Below, piece after piece: positions 53,988-64,000 of a DNA stretch of 64,000 bases. The notes below the pieces were generated by a model. It was not told the DNA's origin, searched no databases, and saw only the letters and a program-made list of their open reading frames with translations. The translations under genes and the position numbers were made by a program. Each line of letters begins with the position of its first letter. Position 1 is the first letter of the stretch. The DNA comes from Trachythela sp. YZ-2020 (lineage: Eukaryota > Cnidaria > Anthozoa > Malacalcyonacea > Clavulariidae): contig JADLSH010000289.1 of the NCBI GenBank assembly GCA_016169945.1, positions 1-64,000 on the forward strand, read 5' to 3'.

Positions 53988-55235
53988 ATCAAATTCCAAA
54001 ACTCAAAAAGAAAACATCTAAAAAATTGCAATTTTTCAAAAAGATTTGCCCAAATTGCAACCAAAATTGTTTATAAACAATGTATTTAGTAACTGCGTAT
54101 GAGTAGAGGAGAACATAAGTAATAATAATTAAGATAAATATAAGCAAAATAGATCATTTCTTTAATTTATATGAAAGAATTACCATTCGAGAGCCATGTG
54201 AATTCGCAGCGGTGCTTCCACTTTAAGAAAGCAAAATATTTTTATCCTGATTTTGATACAAAATTTCCTTTAAATTTCCTAGCTTCAAGCTTCAGGCCCA
54301 ACTAGACAAACGAACTTAACATAACCTTTTGCTTGATATTTTATTGCATTTGAAATGGCGATAACTATGAGGTGCCGTTACTGCAGTTTGTAATTCGTTG
54401 TAGGTTCTGCAACTGGAAGCGCTTGCAGTAGCGGCAGTAGTAGATGCCGTAGAAAAACCATCGACTGTCTACCTGTCGGTTTGTAAAGACCACCTTCGTT
54501 CAGATGCATTCCCGGAAGACGAAACTGCGACACGAGAGGAGATCTGAAAAAATCACAAATTTACAAAGATTATGTGTTGCACATTCCGATCATATTTTTG
54601 CAATTGTACAGATCATTATACCAAATAAATCGTATCAAACTAACTAAACAAAATAAACTAACAAACTGTTCGCGCAATCAAAACAAATGTCATTACAGTA
54701 CCTGCAGGGTGGATCTCCTCCGTTCGAGCTATTTAAAACGTTTTTCTGTCTCTGTATAACTGCTTTTTTAGGTTTTAAATTACACTTTGAATAAATTATC
54801 AAGTGACGTCATGCTAAGGTAAAATATTAATCCTAAACACACCTGTGCATTTCACTGTGTCTAAAGTATCGTATATATATATATATATATATAACGCAAT
54901 GTTCAATTATAGAAATTAACATAGAAATACTTTGAACTCACATCATGTGAATTGGCAACGCTCAGAGGCCTACTGAATTCCGGAGCATCCTCCTTTCAAT
55001 GCAGTCTTCCTGTGCTGTTTTACGAAAAATGCGGGTCGTCATAGTTTATCCTAATAAACCATGTTTGTTGTTTTTAGACAAAAACGATACCGATTATTCA
55101 AGTTCAAATGATGATAAAAGACGGTTACTTAATTACAAATAACGTTAATAAACAATTGCGCAAGCAAACTAATATACGTCAATTTCGCGCAACTTTATAA
55201 ATGTGCTTCTATAAATCTTCTATAAAAATTACAGT
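53988..55235. other. Mostly unrecognised; TA microsatellite
   Basis: A TA tract lies at about 54873-54892. One possible plus-strand exon is listed separately. No repeats were recognised. Confidence 0.4.
54404..54547 (+). CDS. Possible last exon, unrecognised
   Basis: After an acceptor-like TTCGTTGTAG the plus strand reads VLQLEALAVAAVVDAVEKPS, TVYLSVCKDHLRSDAF, PEDETATREEI and stops. Local GC is raised. The minus strand is also partly open, so this is uncertain. Confidence 0.25.
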   Translation, partial: VLQLEALAVAAVVDAVEKPSTVYLSVCKDHLRSDAFPEDETATREEI

Positions 55236-55360
55236 AAACAAACAAACAAACAAACAAACAAACAAACAAACAAACAAACAAACAAACAAACAAACAAACA
55301 AACAAACAAACAAACAAACAAACAAACAAACAAACAACAGCAACAGCAACAGCAACAACA
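55236..55360. repeat. AAAC microsatellite followed by CAACAG units
   Basis: About 25 perfect CAAA units (55236-55335) lead into CAACAG repeats. The Cys-Leu-Phe-Val frame on the minus strand is an artefact. Confidence 0.95.
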
Positions 55361-55647
55361 ACATAATACAAAACAGACAAGCATGCTAATTGAGAAGCTA
55401 AGCAAGACATTCGAATTTCCCCCGACATTCTCTCAAGACTACTCGAAAGCACTTCTACAGTCGCATCTTCCCTGATCTTCGCCGTATGATTTCTCCATGT
55501 GTTTGCCAACGACGGACGACATTTGTTCATCAATGCGTTGGTATAAGTGTCGGCAATAAAACGTCGTTCTTTATTAAATTTGTTATCGCTATTTTAGTTG
55601 TTTTCTCACATAAAATACATGCAATGTTTTCTTGTTCATAATTATAC
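55361..55647. other. No gene recognised
   Basis: Minus-strand frame 55195-55533 includes a short non-repetitive part but shows no motif. Confidence 0.35.
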
Positions 55648-56440
55648 TAGATATATATGTTACGGTAGGTTTCCTAGGGTGATCAACTCATCCAAGCGTT
55701 TACTGGTTGCTGTATACAAACAAGTTAACGGTTAATAATTACGCTGTAAAAAGTCAGTTAAGTTATTAACTATAGATCACCTAACACATATACGGTCAAG
55801 TGGGCCATAAAACATATTCAATGGGACCACTTGCTATTCGCTTTTATTCAAAGTTTGTTGTTTGCTTTAGATAGCGTATAGTTTTGTAAATTAGCCAAAA
55901 CTTGCCGATAAACATATAAACTCTATTCTGGCAGTACAGTAATGTAATATGTTTACCACTCTGAGGTGGACGGAAAGCCTTAACAGGTTTTGCAACCCAA
56001 TTGACAAAGGTTCCGAGGCGGGTTAGTTAGTGGTTAGTGCCTAAGGGTTAGTTTTTAGCGAGGGAGGAAAACCGGAGTACCAGGAGAAAACCCTCGAAGC
56101 ACAGGAGAGAACCAACCAATCTCAACTTACATGAGTTTATCAAGCGCACTGACGTTTTCCAACCTGAGCGTAAGCCAGCTTAACTCAGAGGTAAGAGACA
56201 GCGCGCTATCTAAAGCAAACAACAAACTTTGAATAAAAGCGAACAGCAAGTGTTCCCATTGAATACGTTTTATGGCCCACTTGACCGTATATGTGTTAGG
56301 TGATCTATAGTTAATAACTTAACTGACTTTTTACAGCGTAATTATTAACCGTTAACTTGTTTGTATACAGCAACCAGTAAACGCTTGGATGAGTTGATCA
56401 CCCTAGGAAACCTACCGTAATATATCTATCTAGTATAATT
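55648..56440. repeat. Foldback repeat, arms about 230 bp
   Basis: The arm 55648-55880 and its mirror 56205-56440 are nearly perfect reverse complements (for example AGATCACCTAACACATATAC and its complement). The 325-bp spacer contains GAGGAAAACCGGAGTACCAG and AGAAAACCCTCGAAGC, a motif widely scattered in animal genomes. Confidence 0.85.
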
Positions 56441-57605
56441 GTGAACAGGAAATCATTAAACACTTAAACTTGCCCAAAATTTTCGACGTGAACTTAAAGG
56501 TTGGGCGCGGTTTCCAGTGATTGTTGATTAAATTAAGATTATAGTATCACCATCAATTGCTGCCACATATACAAACCGTCCAATATGCGCGCAAAGCATA
56601 GTTTTCAACCAAATCACTTTACTAAGCTCAGGTGCAAAATCCACAGCAATAGAACATAGGTCTGCAAAGGAAATTGTTGATTTGCTGATGTACTGCATTG
56701 TATTCTAAACATACTTGGATATTTTGCACGTACAGTATATGTTACTGCAAATGTGCAAGAGCGCATTTACAATACTGCAAGAATATAGGTTATGTGCTTA
56801 TCAGCAAGTTTTGGGCAATATATTTACAGAAATTATACGCTATCTAAAACAACAACAAACTTTGAATAAAAGCGAATAGCAAGTGGACCTATTGAATAGG
56901 TTTGTTAATCGTTAACTAGGTTCTAAAAGCAACCGGTAATTAAACGCTTGGGTGGCCTGATTATCCTTGAAACCTACCGTAATAATATATCTATATATAT
57001 CCAGTATAATTATATACAAGAAAACATGTTTTTTTAAGGGGGGAAACAACTAACAGGGTTTATTATCAGTGACAACTTGACCAATTTTCAGACAACTCTG
57101 AAATTTGTTTTCAACCTAATCACTTTACTGTACTTTTATTTTGGGTGCTAAATACATTACATTCTATAGGTAATTAAATTACATAGGTCTGCAAAGGATA
57201 TTGCTGATTTGCTAATGTACTGTACTGTATACTAAATATACTTGGGTTTTTTAATGTACAGTATGTATGTGTTAATGCAAGTGTGCAACAGCACACTTAC
57301 AATGCTGCAAGAATAGAGTTTTTTTTGTTTATCAGAAAGTTTTGAGGCAATTTAGAGAAATTATACAACATCTAAACCAACAACAAACTTTGAATAAAAG
57401 CGAACAATTGGTCCCATAGAATAGGTTTTATGGCCTACTTAACCGTACGTGCTGCCGAGTAATTTAATCAATGACTTAACCTACTTTCAAGAGAGTAATT
57501 GTTCACCGTTAACTTGTCTGTATACAGCAACAAGTAAACGCTTGCATGACCTGATTATGTAAGAAAATGATATCACTTCCTATAAAGCTAATCTATATAT
57601 ACGTA
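56205..57605. repeat. Diverged tandem units, period about 525 bp
   Basis: The right arm of the foldback (AACAACAAACTTTGAATAAA and GCTTGGATGA-type segments) recurs at about 56845-57010 and 57370-57600. Between them, a second block (ATAGGTCTGCAAAGGA, TACAATACTGCAAGAATA) recurs at about 56600-56845 and 57110-57370. The array lies directly upstream of the MACPF gene. Confidence 0.7.
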
Positions 57606-57689
57606 TAGTTTACTGCAATCTCTCCGTTATCTGTTTCTTCCATTCAATAGTACAGGTAATGTATGGATTAACTTTACATTAACTTTATA

Positions 57690-58285
57690 TCTTACTTTGC
57701 TTTACATTTTTACTTACTTTGCTTAACACTTTTACGTACTTTGCTTTACACTTTTACTTACTTTGTTTCACACTTTTACTTACTTTACTTTACACTTTTA
57801 CTTAGTTTGCTTTACACTTTTACGTACTTTGCTTTACACTTTTACGTACTTTGCTTCACACTTTTACTTACTTTGTTTCACACTTTTACTTACTTTGTTT
57901 CACACTTTTACTTACTTTACTTTACACTTTTACTTACTTTGTTTCACACTTTTACTTACTTTACTTTACACTTTTACTTACTTTGCTTTACACTTTTACG
58001 TACTTTGCTTTACACTTTTACTTACTTTGTTTCACACTTTTACGTACTTTGCTTTACACTTTTACTTACTTTGTTTCACACTTTTACTTACTTTGTTTCA
58101 CACTTTTACGTACTTTGCTTTACACTTTTACTTACTTTGTTTCACACTTTTACTTACTTTACTTTACACTTTTACTTACTTTGCTTCACACTTTTACTTA
58201 CTTTGCTTCACACTTTTACTTAGTTTGCTTTACACTTTTACTTACTTTGCTTTACACTTTTACTTACTTTGCTTTATTTTTTTAC
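57690..58285. repeat. 22-bp minisatellite upstream of the MACPF gene
   Basis: About 27 units of TTTTACTTACTTTGCTTTACAC with C/T variants. It ends about 100 bp before the start codon of the MACPF gene. Three long frames on the plus strand are artefacts of the repeat. Confidence 0.95.
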
Positions 58286-58311
58286 GATACAGGATTACAT
58301 TTCATTCTTAA

Positions 58312-58324
58312 GCTCATAAATAAA
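58312..58324 (+). promoter_or_regulatory. TATA-like box of the MACPF gene
   Basis: CATAAATAAAAG lies about 65-70 bp before the ATG at 58383, between the minisatellite and exon 1. A start site about 30 bp downstream would give a short leader. Only position and sequence support it. Confidence 0.45.
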
Positions 58325-58382
58325 AGAGGCCCGTAATTTGTGAGGTGGTGTTAGCGAAGCCTTCCTGGTGTTTCTCGTTAAC

Positions 58383-61300
58383 ATGGACTTTAAAGTTCTC
58401 TTAATTCTTTATGTGATCGTCCAAGGAGTTCAAGGACAAGGTGAGAAATCATCACACGCTGTACTTTTAGACCCTTTCTAAAGGATGAATTAAGAACGGC
58501 AAAATTGCTTGATATTTTTCATGATGTAGAACAAAGCTGAAAGTATGGTGATTATTTATCGAGGGTAATTATTAACCTGACTGAAAAATAACAATTGACC
58601 CCCTCCCCTTTAAGATCTTCAAATTCCTAGTGACCCTCCCCTGTTTAAATGACATTTAAACACACTCCCTAAAGAAAATATTAGTATATGTTGTTATTTA
58701 GCAATAATTTAAATTAACAAACTCAAAACTTGGATAAACAAATAGCTGTAATTCAATGTAGGTAGTTCGTTTCAGGAAATAGCAGTTCTATAAGAAAAGC
58801 TTATTTTTAAGAAAATTTGTTTTGGGCTTTGGTAACGCTAACTTAGTATAGTTACTTCGTAGGTTGTGATTTGTGTTTTCACATATTATAAATAGCTGAT
58901 CAGATATATATTTCGGCAATTTTCCCGTTAACGCCTTGAACGTTACTATAATTTCACGGTTTTTTAATATCCTTTCCACCGGTAGCCAATTAAGATTAGC
59001 AAGTATTTCACTGGAACGAACATCATATGAATCACGCGTGCAGCTCTCCTTTGTAATTAGGATAATTTGGCAATGTGGGAGCTACACCCATATACATCGT
59101 AATTAGGTATTTTTGTATAACAAAAGATTTTGCTCTTCTTAACAGTGATATATTCTGTGTAATTTTCTTGCATTGTTCGTCAATGTGGTTATCAAATTTC
59201 AAGTGCTCATCGATGATAAGGCCAAGGGTTTTCTTGTATTTAACTATTTTTATGTTATACCCACCCAAGATAATTTTGGGGCTCTCATATGTACAATAAC
59301 ATTGATAGTTCAAAGTCAAATTAAATTTAAATTTCTACTTAAGATTATGTGTAATTGAAGTTAAGCACCCCACTTTTCATCAAGTTTTATCATAGTCATA
59401 TTTCTGGGACTAGGATTAGAATCTGAAATGTTCCGTTATGGCAAAGAGAGTTGTGAACTTCATTTGTATGCTATATTATCTTTTTACATTGCTAGTTTTA
59501 TTATGACATGGACATAACGTTTTGAGTTTCATATTGGTTGACTATTAAAATGTTAAATGAAAAGATTCTTCATAATAACGGTTAATGTACCTAATCTTTA
59601 AGTGAATTTAAACAAATTCCTGTTTTAAAGCAACAAAATGTCAAAGGACTTACTTTTGACCCCTCTCCCCTTAAATGGTATAATGAATGATAACCCTCCC
59701 ATTTTTTACCTTCAAACCTCCCTGAATAAATAATGACCGGTCTCTAAAATGAAGAGTACTGCGTAGGCAGTATAGTTAGAAAATTTAACATATCGAAAGG
59801 GATGCATTAAAACTGCCGGGAATTTAACTAACGGAATACTGACGTTTCGATTGGAACCCTTCATCAGAGTAGAATGTTAAAGTTAAAAAAAAGTAGAGCT
59901 ATATGTGGTCGCTGTTAATATATATGTGTTATTTCTGTATTTCTGCTCAGCATCTCTCTCTGATCTCATCTGACTCGTTTTCGCCTTGCTTTTATGCTTT
60001 CGCGCCTGGATACCTTTTACTACGTGATCATTCGTTTACTCCGTCCAATCGGCGTTTACCATGAGATGTGTCACGTCCGGTCGTTTTTTTCCACGCTCGT
60101 GCACATTTAACTTATTTAACTTACTTATTTTTACTTAAAATTTGTAAATGTTCATTTGAAAACTATGAACTATAAGTATATCATATTTATTTTGCAAACT
60201 AAAGCACTATTTCTGAGAAATGACCGAATAGAAAATCTACGTCATACGTTGAATATCTACAGTTGGCATTTAAAACTTCTGTACAGAAATCCTTGCAAAC
60301 TGTAGGATGCAAAGTGCAACGAAATTCGTGCACGCAAGGACACTTCTTCGTTTTGTGTTCTGTCATAAACCAAATACGGCATCTTTGTATTCATCACCTC
60401 CTGTCTTATTGTCCATTTATGTCAAAATCACTTACAACTGTTACGAAAAAAAATCGAAACGAACTACGAAGAACTGTTTTTAAAACTAAAGTTAAGTTTA
60501 CATGGTGACAACGTTTTACAGTTCATTAAAATAATTTGGACTTTACAAGAGAGCCGCAGAAAGTTGCATAACAATATGTTGACATATTGTTCTTTTCGAA
60601 ATTTATCAGATATGCTTAACATATGAAAAGGGTATTTTACAAACAATTTTTTCCAAATTTATGAGATATGTTTGATACAATATATGAAAAGGGTATTTTA
60701 CAAACACTCGTAGAACCTTTAACTCTCGCAAGTGGGGTGGAATATAGAAGAAAAAAATTCTCACTTTTTGCTGCATATTTAAAATCAAGTAAATTTAAGC
60801 CAGAAACTTCACTTATTTCTGTTTATCATGTAAAATCACGTATTCGACTAAGCTACCATTAATATTTTTCATCCGTGTGTCATGAAACTTTTGAGAAATA
60901 CAAATCAAAAGAAATAACAATGAGTGGTGTTCCTCAGGGATCAATACTGGAACCACTTCTATTTCTTTTGTATATTAATGACATAAAAATAGCTCGATAT
61001 TAAGACAGTACAGATGAAAATAGGTCAAGCGGATTTATAGTTTTTGAAATAATTTCATTCGTTCACAAACGACTGGCTATTAAATTATTTTTTTAATTGT
61101 ATATAGACATTCAACTTGGTAAGCCGTTCAGTATCCTACATGGCTTTAAGCCAGCATTCGCTAGAGCAGGTGATTTAAGCCGCGTATTTTACCCGGTTAA
61201 GAATGAAAATTTGTTCACCAACGTCAACAATGAAGTGGTCTCAACCAATCAGACTTTTTTTGGTCCCGACATCAAGCTAACCTACCACCCCGACTCATAT

Positions 61301-62104
61301 AATTTAATCCAAGAGTTTTTCTCGATGTGGCGTTTTGAAGAAGAGACTCGTGACGCCGCAGGATATATCTACACGGCAGAAAACACCACACTAACCTTAG
61401 CCACTCTTCTTGGAATATCTCCAGAAAACATGGTAGACAAAGCATACGTACTGGCACGTTATTGGAAGACTTTAAGTACCACAACTATGACCACAGGTGA
61501 TCTCGCAGATGTCACGTCGTCCGCCGTTTCGCCTAATGCAACCGCTGACAACATCACGAAACTGTTCGCGGAACACGGTACCCATTACCTTTCTGGTTAC
61601 GAGACGGGGGACATGATTTATCAAGTGTTCGTTTACGATACAGATGTTGGCGACGACCTTCAACAACATTACTTTCGAAATCGAGTCCTCTCCAGAGACG
61701 TCGACGTCGTCGCCTTCCGCCAATTCACCCAACAAAAGTCCGTAGGAACTAACGGATTCTGTCACGAAGCTGGCACGATTAAGTCCGCCAGTGGGGATGC
61801 AACTCTAGCAAGTATTATACTTCAATTGCACGACGACATCTACCGGGTTTCGCACAGTATCCTCATGTTTCTAACTTCACGCGAAAAATATGAACTTGCC
61901 GACCAGCTAAATACTACGATCCCCATAAGACTTTTCTTCAAACCCATTATCAACAAACTCATACCAGTAAATGCAACATCCAAATCAAAATGGAGCAAGG
62001 TACTGGCAGTCGTTGTTTTTCAGAAATTTGGCTCCGATAGTTTACCCGGCTTTCCCACCATTTACGACAATCACGAGGTATTTTCCATGAAACTTGTCGC
62101 GTAA
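58383..62104 (+). CDS. Secreted MACPF-domain (perforin-like) protein, two exons
   Basis: Exon 1 (58383-58440) encodes a 19-residue signal peptide (hydrophobic core VLLILYVIV) and ends at a donor (AAG|GTGAGA). Exon 2 (61107-62104) follows an acceptor (TGTATATAG), and the phases fit (one base plus two), giving 351 residues. The MACPF signature appears as FAEHGTHYLSGYETGD, with GTHY at about residue 177-180. Several N-glycosylation sites and very few cysteines are present. MACPF proteins insert into membranes; roles include immunity, development and venom, and which applies here is not shown. There is no EGF-like or other C-terminal module. No inactivating change is seen. The 2.67-kb intron contains LINE fragments. 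Confidence 0.8.
58788..59345 (-). pseudogene. LINE reverse transcriptase C-terminal fragment
   Basis: The minus strand reads KYKKTLGLIIDEHLKFDNHI, QNISLLRRAK (thumb), YLITMYMGVAPTLPN, and after breaks VTFKALTGKLPKYISDQL and ALPKPKTNFLKN. These match in order the thumb and C-terminus of LINE ORF2. No motif A-C remains. Confidence 0.7.
60905..61003 (+). pseudogene. LINE reverse transcriptase motif B fragment
   Basis: SGVPQGSILEPLLFLLYIND is the motif B region of a LINE reverse transcriptase. It ends in a stop after about 30 codons, and it lies about 100 bp before exon 2 of the MACPF gene. Confidence 0.7.
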
Positions 62105-62267
62105 CGCCGATGTAACGGCATGGTAATTAAGGAAAAATCATTGAAGTGCGACGTGGGACCATGTTTTGTATTGTTCTGTGAGTCCTTTTTTACTTAACAT
62201 GCGTTTACGTCAGCGTTGCGAGACAAGTTGCATGAAACAACAGCACCGTGTAACAACAGCGCCTTTA

Positions 62268-62512
62268 TTCCAGATATATATAGAGCTCACTGCTTTGGCT
62301 TCACTTTTCATATTGGCCAAATTACTGAGTTCGTACTCCAGATATATATATATAGCTCACTGCTTTGGCTTCACTTTCCTTATTGGCTAAATTACTGAAG
62401 TTCTTACTCCAGATATATATATAGAGCTCACTGCTTTGGCTTCACTTTTCGTATTACTGAAGTTTCTACTCCAGGTATATATACAGGTCACTGCTTTGGC
62501 TTCACTTTTATT
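62268..62512. repeat. Tandem repeat, four units of 60-73 bp
   Basis: Each unit includes CTCACTGCTTTGGCTTCACT and a TATATA run. It lies about 160 bp downstream of the MACPF stop codon, so it may be in the 3' untranslated region. Confidence 0.85.
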
Positions 62513-62515
62513 ATT

Positions 62516-62604
62516 CGTCAAATTAATGTCCCACTCATTTGCCGCCAGAAAGGTTGAGCTTTTCATCAGTTCCTTCATAACCATAATACATTATACTATA
62601 GAAG
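62516..62604. repeat. Dispersed repeat, left part (filled site)
   Basis: Matches 5110-5206. It ends in ACATTATACTATAGAAG, which is repeated at 63104-63120 on the other side of the SINE insertion. Confidence 0.8.
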
Positions 62605-62820
62605 GTTTAGGTGGATGGATATTTCGAGTGAAATATTATATACAATATTTTAGACCTGAACGGGAACGACTGCGAAAAATGCAACTCTAAGTCCTCCGAC
62701 AGGAATTGAATCTGCGGCCCTGCGATTCCGGTGCATCGCTCTGCCCACTGAGCTACAGAGTCCAGTTGCCAAGCGTTAACCACAAGTTCATGTATAAATA
62801 TAAACATCTTGTAATTTACC
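62605..62820 (-). mobile_element. tRNA-derived SINE, outer copy
   Basis: Minus-strand SINE with the tRNA-like core at about 62697-62764 (B-box-like GATTCAATTCC and A-box-like TAGCTCAGTGG on the minus strand). It is flanked by the 17-bp duplication ACATTATACTATAG(A/C)AG at 62588-62604 and 63104-63120. Its distal part AAACATCTTGTAATTTAC was in turn duplicated by the inner insertion. Confidence 0.75.
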
Positions 62821-63087
62821 TTATCACAACCCGCAGTACCCGCATCTATATATATATATACATGAACTTGTGGTTAACGCTTGGCAACTGGTCTCTGTAG
62901 CTCAGTGGTCAGAGCGCTGCAACGGAATCGCAGGGCCGCAGATTCAATTCCTGTCGGAGGACTTAGAGTTGCATTTTTCGCAGCCGTTCCCGTGCAGGTC
63001 TAAAATATTGTATATAATATTTCACTCGAAATATCCATCCACCTAAACCTTCTATACATCAATTTCAATCGAGTAAGATGCAGAAAA
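62821..63087 (+). mobile_element. tRNA-derived SINE, inner copy in opposite orientation
   Basis: Plus-strand SINE: TAGCTCAGTGGTCAGAGC (A box) at about 62898 and GATTCAATTCC (B box) at about 62941. The 3' end is GAGTAAGATGCAG plus an A run. AAACATCTTGTAATTTAC flanks both sides (about 62804-62821 and 63087-63104). The opposed pair makes a palindrome of about 450 bp. Confidence 0.75.
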
Positions 63088-63104
63088 AAACATCTTGTAA
63101 TTTA

Positions 63105-63505
63105 CATTATACTATAGCAGATATTTTGATATTGCGTATGTTGTCAGACCGGAGAAGATAAATAATAAAAATAATTGTGTGTTGTCTTTGACTACGCGTT
63201 TTTGGTGTACACTTGGCGCCACATTGTCACTGACTTTGCCCTCTATTTCATCTAGATTATCCAAGTGATTTGAGGGTTCTTGGTGTACACTTGGCACCTC
63301 ATTATCACTGACTTTTCCCTCTATTTCATCTAGATTATCCAAGTGATTTGAGGGTCCTTGGTGTACCTTTTTTGGTTGTTAAAGGCCAATAAAATTAATA
63401 TTTTCATTTAAGCCGAATTTCATCTTATTAGTAGAGACCGTGTTATGACCGTGTTATATGACCGTGATATGTTATTTTATCCGGCTATCGTTTCCTTATT
63501 AATAA
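63105..63505. repeat. Dispersed repeat, right part (filled site)
   Basis: Matches 5190-5485. It includes an internal near-exact duplication of about 95 bp (63200-63380; unit around TTTCATCTAGATTATCCAAG) that the 5.1-kb copy lacks. A minus-strand frame (63112-63342) shows a repeated EGKVSDN segment and a C-terminal hydrophobic stretch (FLLFIFSGLTTYAI). Confidence 0.75.
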
Positions 63506-63998
63506 TCATTGAGCTTGGGACTAGAATAACTCCAGGTATAATAGCAACATTTAGAATTACGTTTGTATCCTGAATTGCTATTCGCATATTTGATAGTGTT
63601 ACTGTAGTGTCAGTCTGTATAATTGCGTCGCCCACAATTTTTCGAAACACATCTTGCGTTTGTAATGACTTTGCCCCTTGTCCAACAATCCGCCATCTAT
63701 TGCGCGTTTGTGCACCTAACACAGAAATACGTAAGCTTTGCAACTCTCCTGTAATAGCTTAATACCTGTATCGGTCAAACCAGAGCTCTTGTTCAATATA
63801 ATACGTTTAAAATCACTTTTACTAATCAAATTCTGTCCCTCTAATTCATAATACTGTTTGCCATAGTATCCTCGTCCATTTATAACCCAATCTCGAACAT
63901 TTGTGACACGTTTCTTATGATGCGCCAGCAACTCTCGTTTACATAGTCCTAGTGATGCTCTGTTTCCCTGGTCATGGACCAATTTCCATGTACCCTTT
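63477..63998 (-). pseudogene. Unrecognised coding region, split by a frame change
   Basis: Two overlapping minus-strand frames. The 5' one (from the window edge to about 63720) reads RVTNVRDWVINGRGYYGKQY and SDFKRIILNKSSGLTDTG. The 3' one (to 63477) reads LQSLRISVLGAQTRNRWRIV, VFRKIVGDAIIQTDTTV and a hydrophobic VILNVAIIPGVILVPSSMII. Both have good protein-like composition, so this is probably one gene with a frameshift near 63740 or a short undetected intron. The family is not recognised. It continues beyond the window. Confidence 0.4.
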
Positions 63999-64000
63999 TT

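Larger units (their letters stand above)
58442..61106 (+). other. Intron of the MACPF gene with LINE debris
   Basis: It holds the two LINE fragments listed below. At about 59840 the run ACTGACGTTTCGATTGG with CTTCATCAGAG resembles sequence often found at the ends of Penelope-type elements; this is tentative. ATATGAAAAGGGTATTTTAC is repeated at about 60621 and 60682. The rest is unrecognised. Confidence 0.55.

Noticed and set aside
55195..55533. Minus-strand frame with a Cys-Leu-Phe-Val repeat that looks like a membrane segment
   Set aside because: It comes from the AAAC microsatellite.
57741..58336. Three long plus-strand frames of Thr-Phe-Thr-Tyr-Phe type repeats
   Set aside because: Translations of the 22-bp minisatellite; three overlapping open frames argue against coding.
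62604..63051. A single foldback DNA transposon
   Set aside because: Two nested 17-18-bp duplications explain the palindrome better as two SINE insertions.

Overview
This is a window of animal nuclear DNA: AT-rich, with introns, signal-peptide exons, polyadenylation-type signals, TTAGGG-like tracts and a heavy load of animal-type transposons (CR1/L2/Jockey-like LINEs, Penelope-like elements, hAT, mariner and piggyBac-like non-autonomous elements, a tRNA-derived SINE). The mix of Penelope-like elements with hammerhead ribozymes, a MACPF secreted protein and C48-protease transposon genes suggests a cnidarian, most likely an anthozoan. That placement is inference; nothing in the window proves it.

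Layout. 0.4-0.6 kb: one possible minus-strand exon. 1.5-9.7 kb: SINE copies, small duplications, a TTAA-flanked palindromic element and decayed coding remnants. 9.85-14.63 kb: a nine-exon minus-strand host gene rebuilt from splice sites and ending in a PHD-like zinc finger; a 1.4-kb hAT-type element with a perfect 8-bp target duplication sits in one intron. 16.3-17.76 kb: a GC-rich 18-bp satellite interrupted by a 277-bp inverted-repeat element. 20-26 kb: a 111-bp element with 8-bp target duplication, a LINE fragment, an inverted-repeat element holding a THAP-type exon, and segmental duplications. 26.2-35.5 kb: a Myb-like exon, a piggyBac-like element full of a palindromic motif, an L2/CR1-like LINE, a Penelope endonuclease fragment and a nearly full-length LINE with an esterase-type ORF1. 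35.7-43.7 kb: a two-TM ORF, a foldback repeat, and three LINE fragments, two of them joined head to head.

44.39-53.99 kb is the most striking region: one 9.58-kb DNA element bounded by near-identical inverted termini (about 110 bp) and the perfect 8-bp duplication CCAAAAGT. Long minisatellite arrays lie inside both ends in opposite orientation. Within it are two hairpin elements, a palindromic mariner-like element, Penelope-like sequences with hammerhead ribozymes, and a decayed Ulp1/C48 protease gene. The 111-bp element at 20.33-20.44 kb carries the same termini and also has a perfect 8-bp duplication, which makes this a mobile family.

55.2-58.3 kb: microsatellite, foldback and tandem units and a 22-bp minisatellite leading to a TATA-like box. 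58.38-62.10 kb: a two-exon secreted MACPF-domain gene whose intron has trapped LINE fragments. 62.2-64.0 kb: a nested pair of opposed SINEs in a repeat whose empty counterpart lies at 5.19 kb, then an unrecognised minus-strand coding region running off the window edge. Host genes are few; most coding capacity is transposon-derived and broken.
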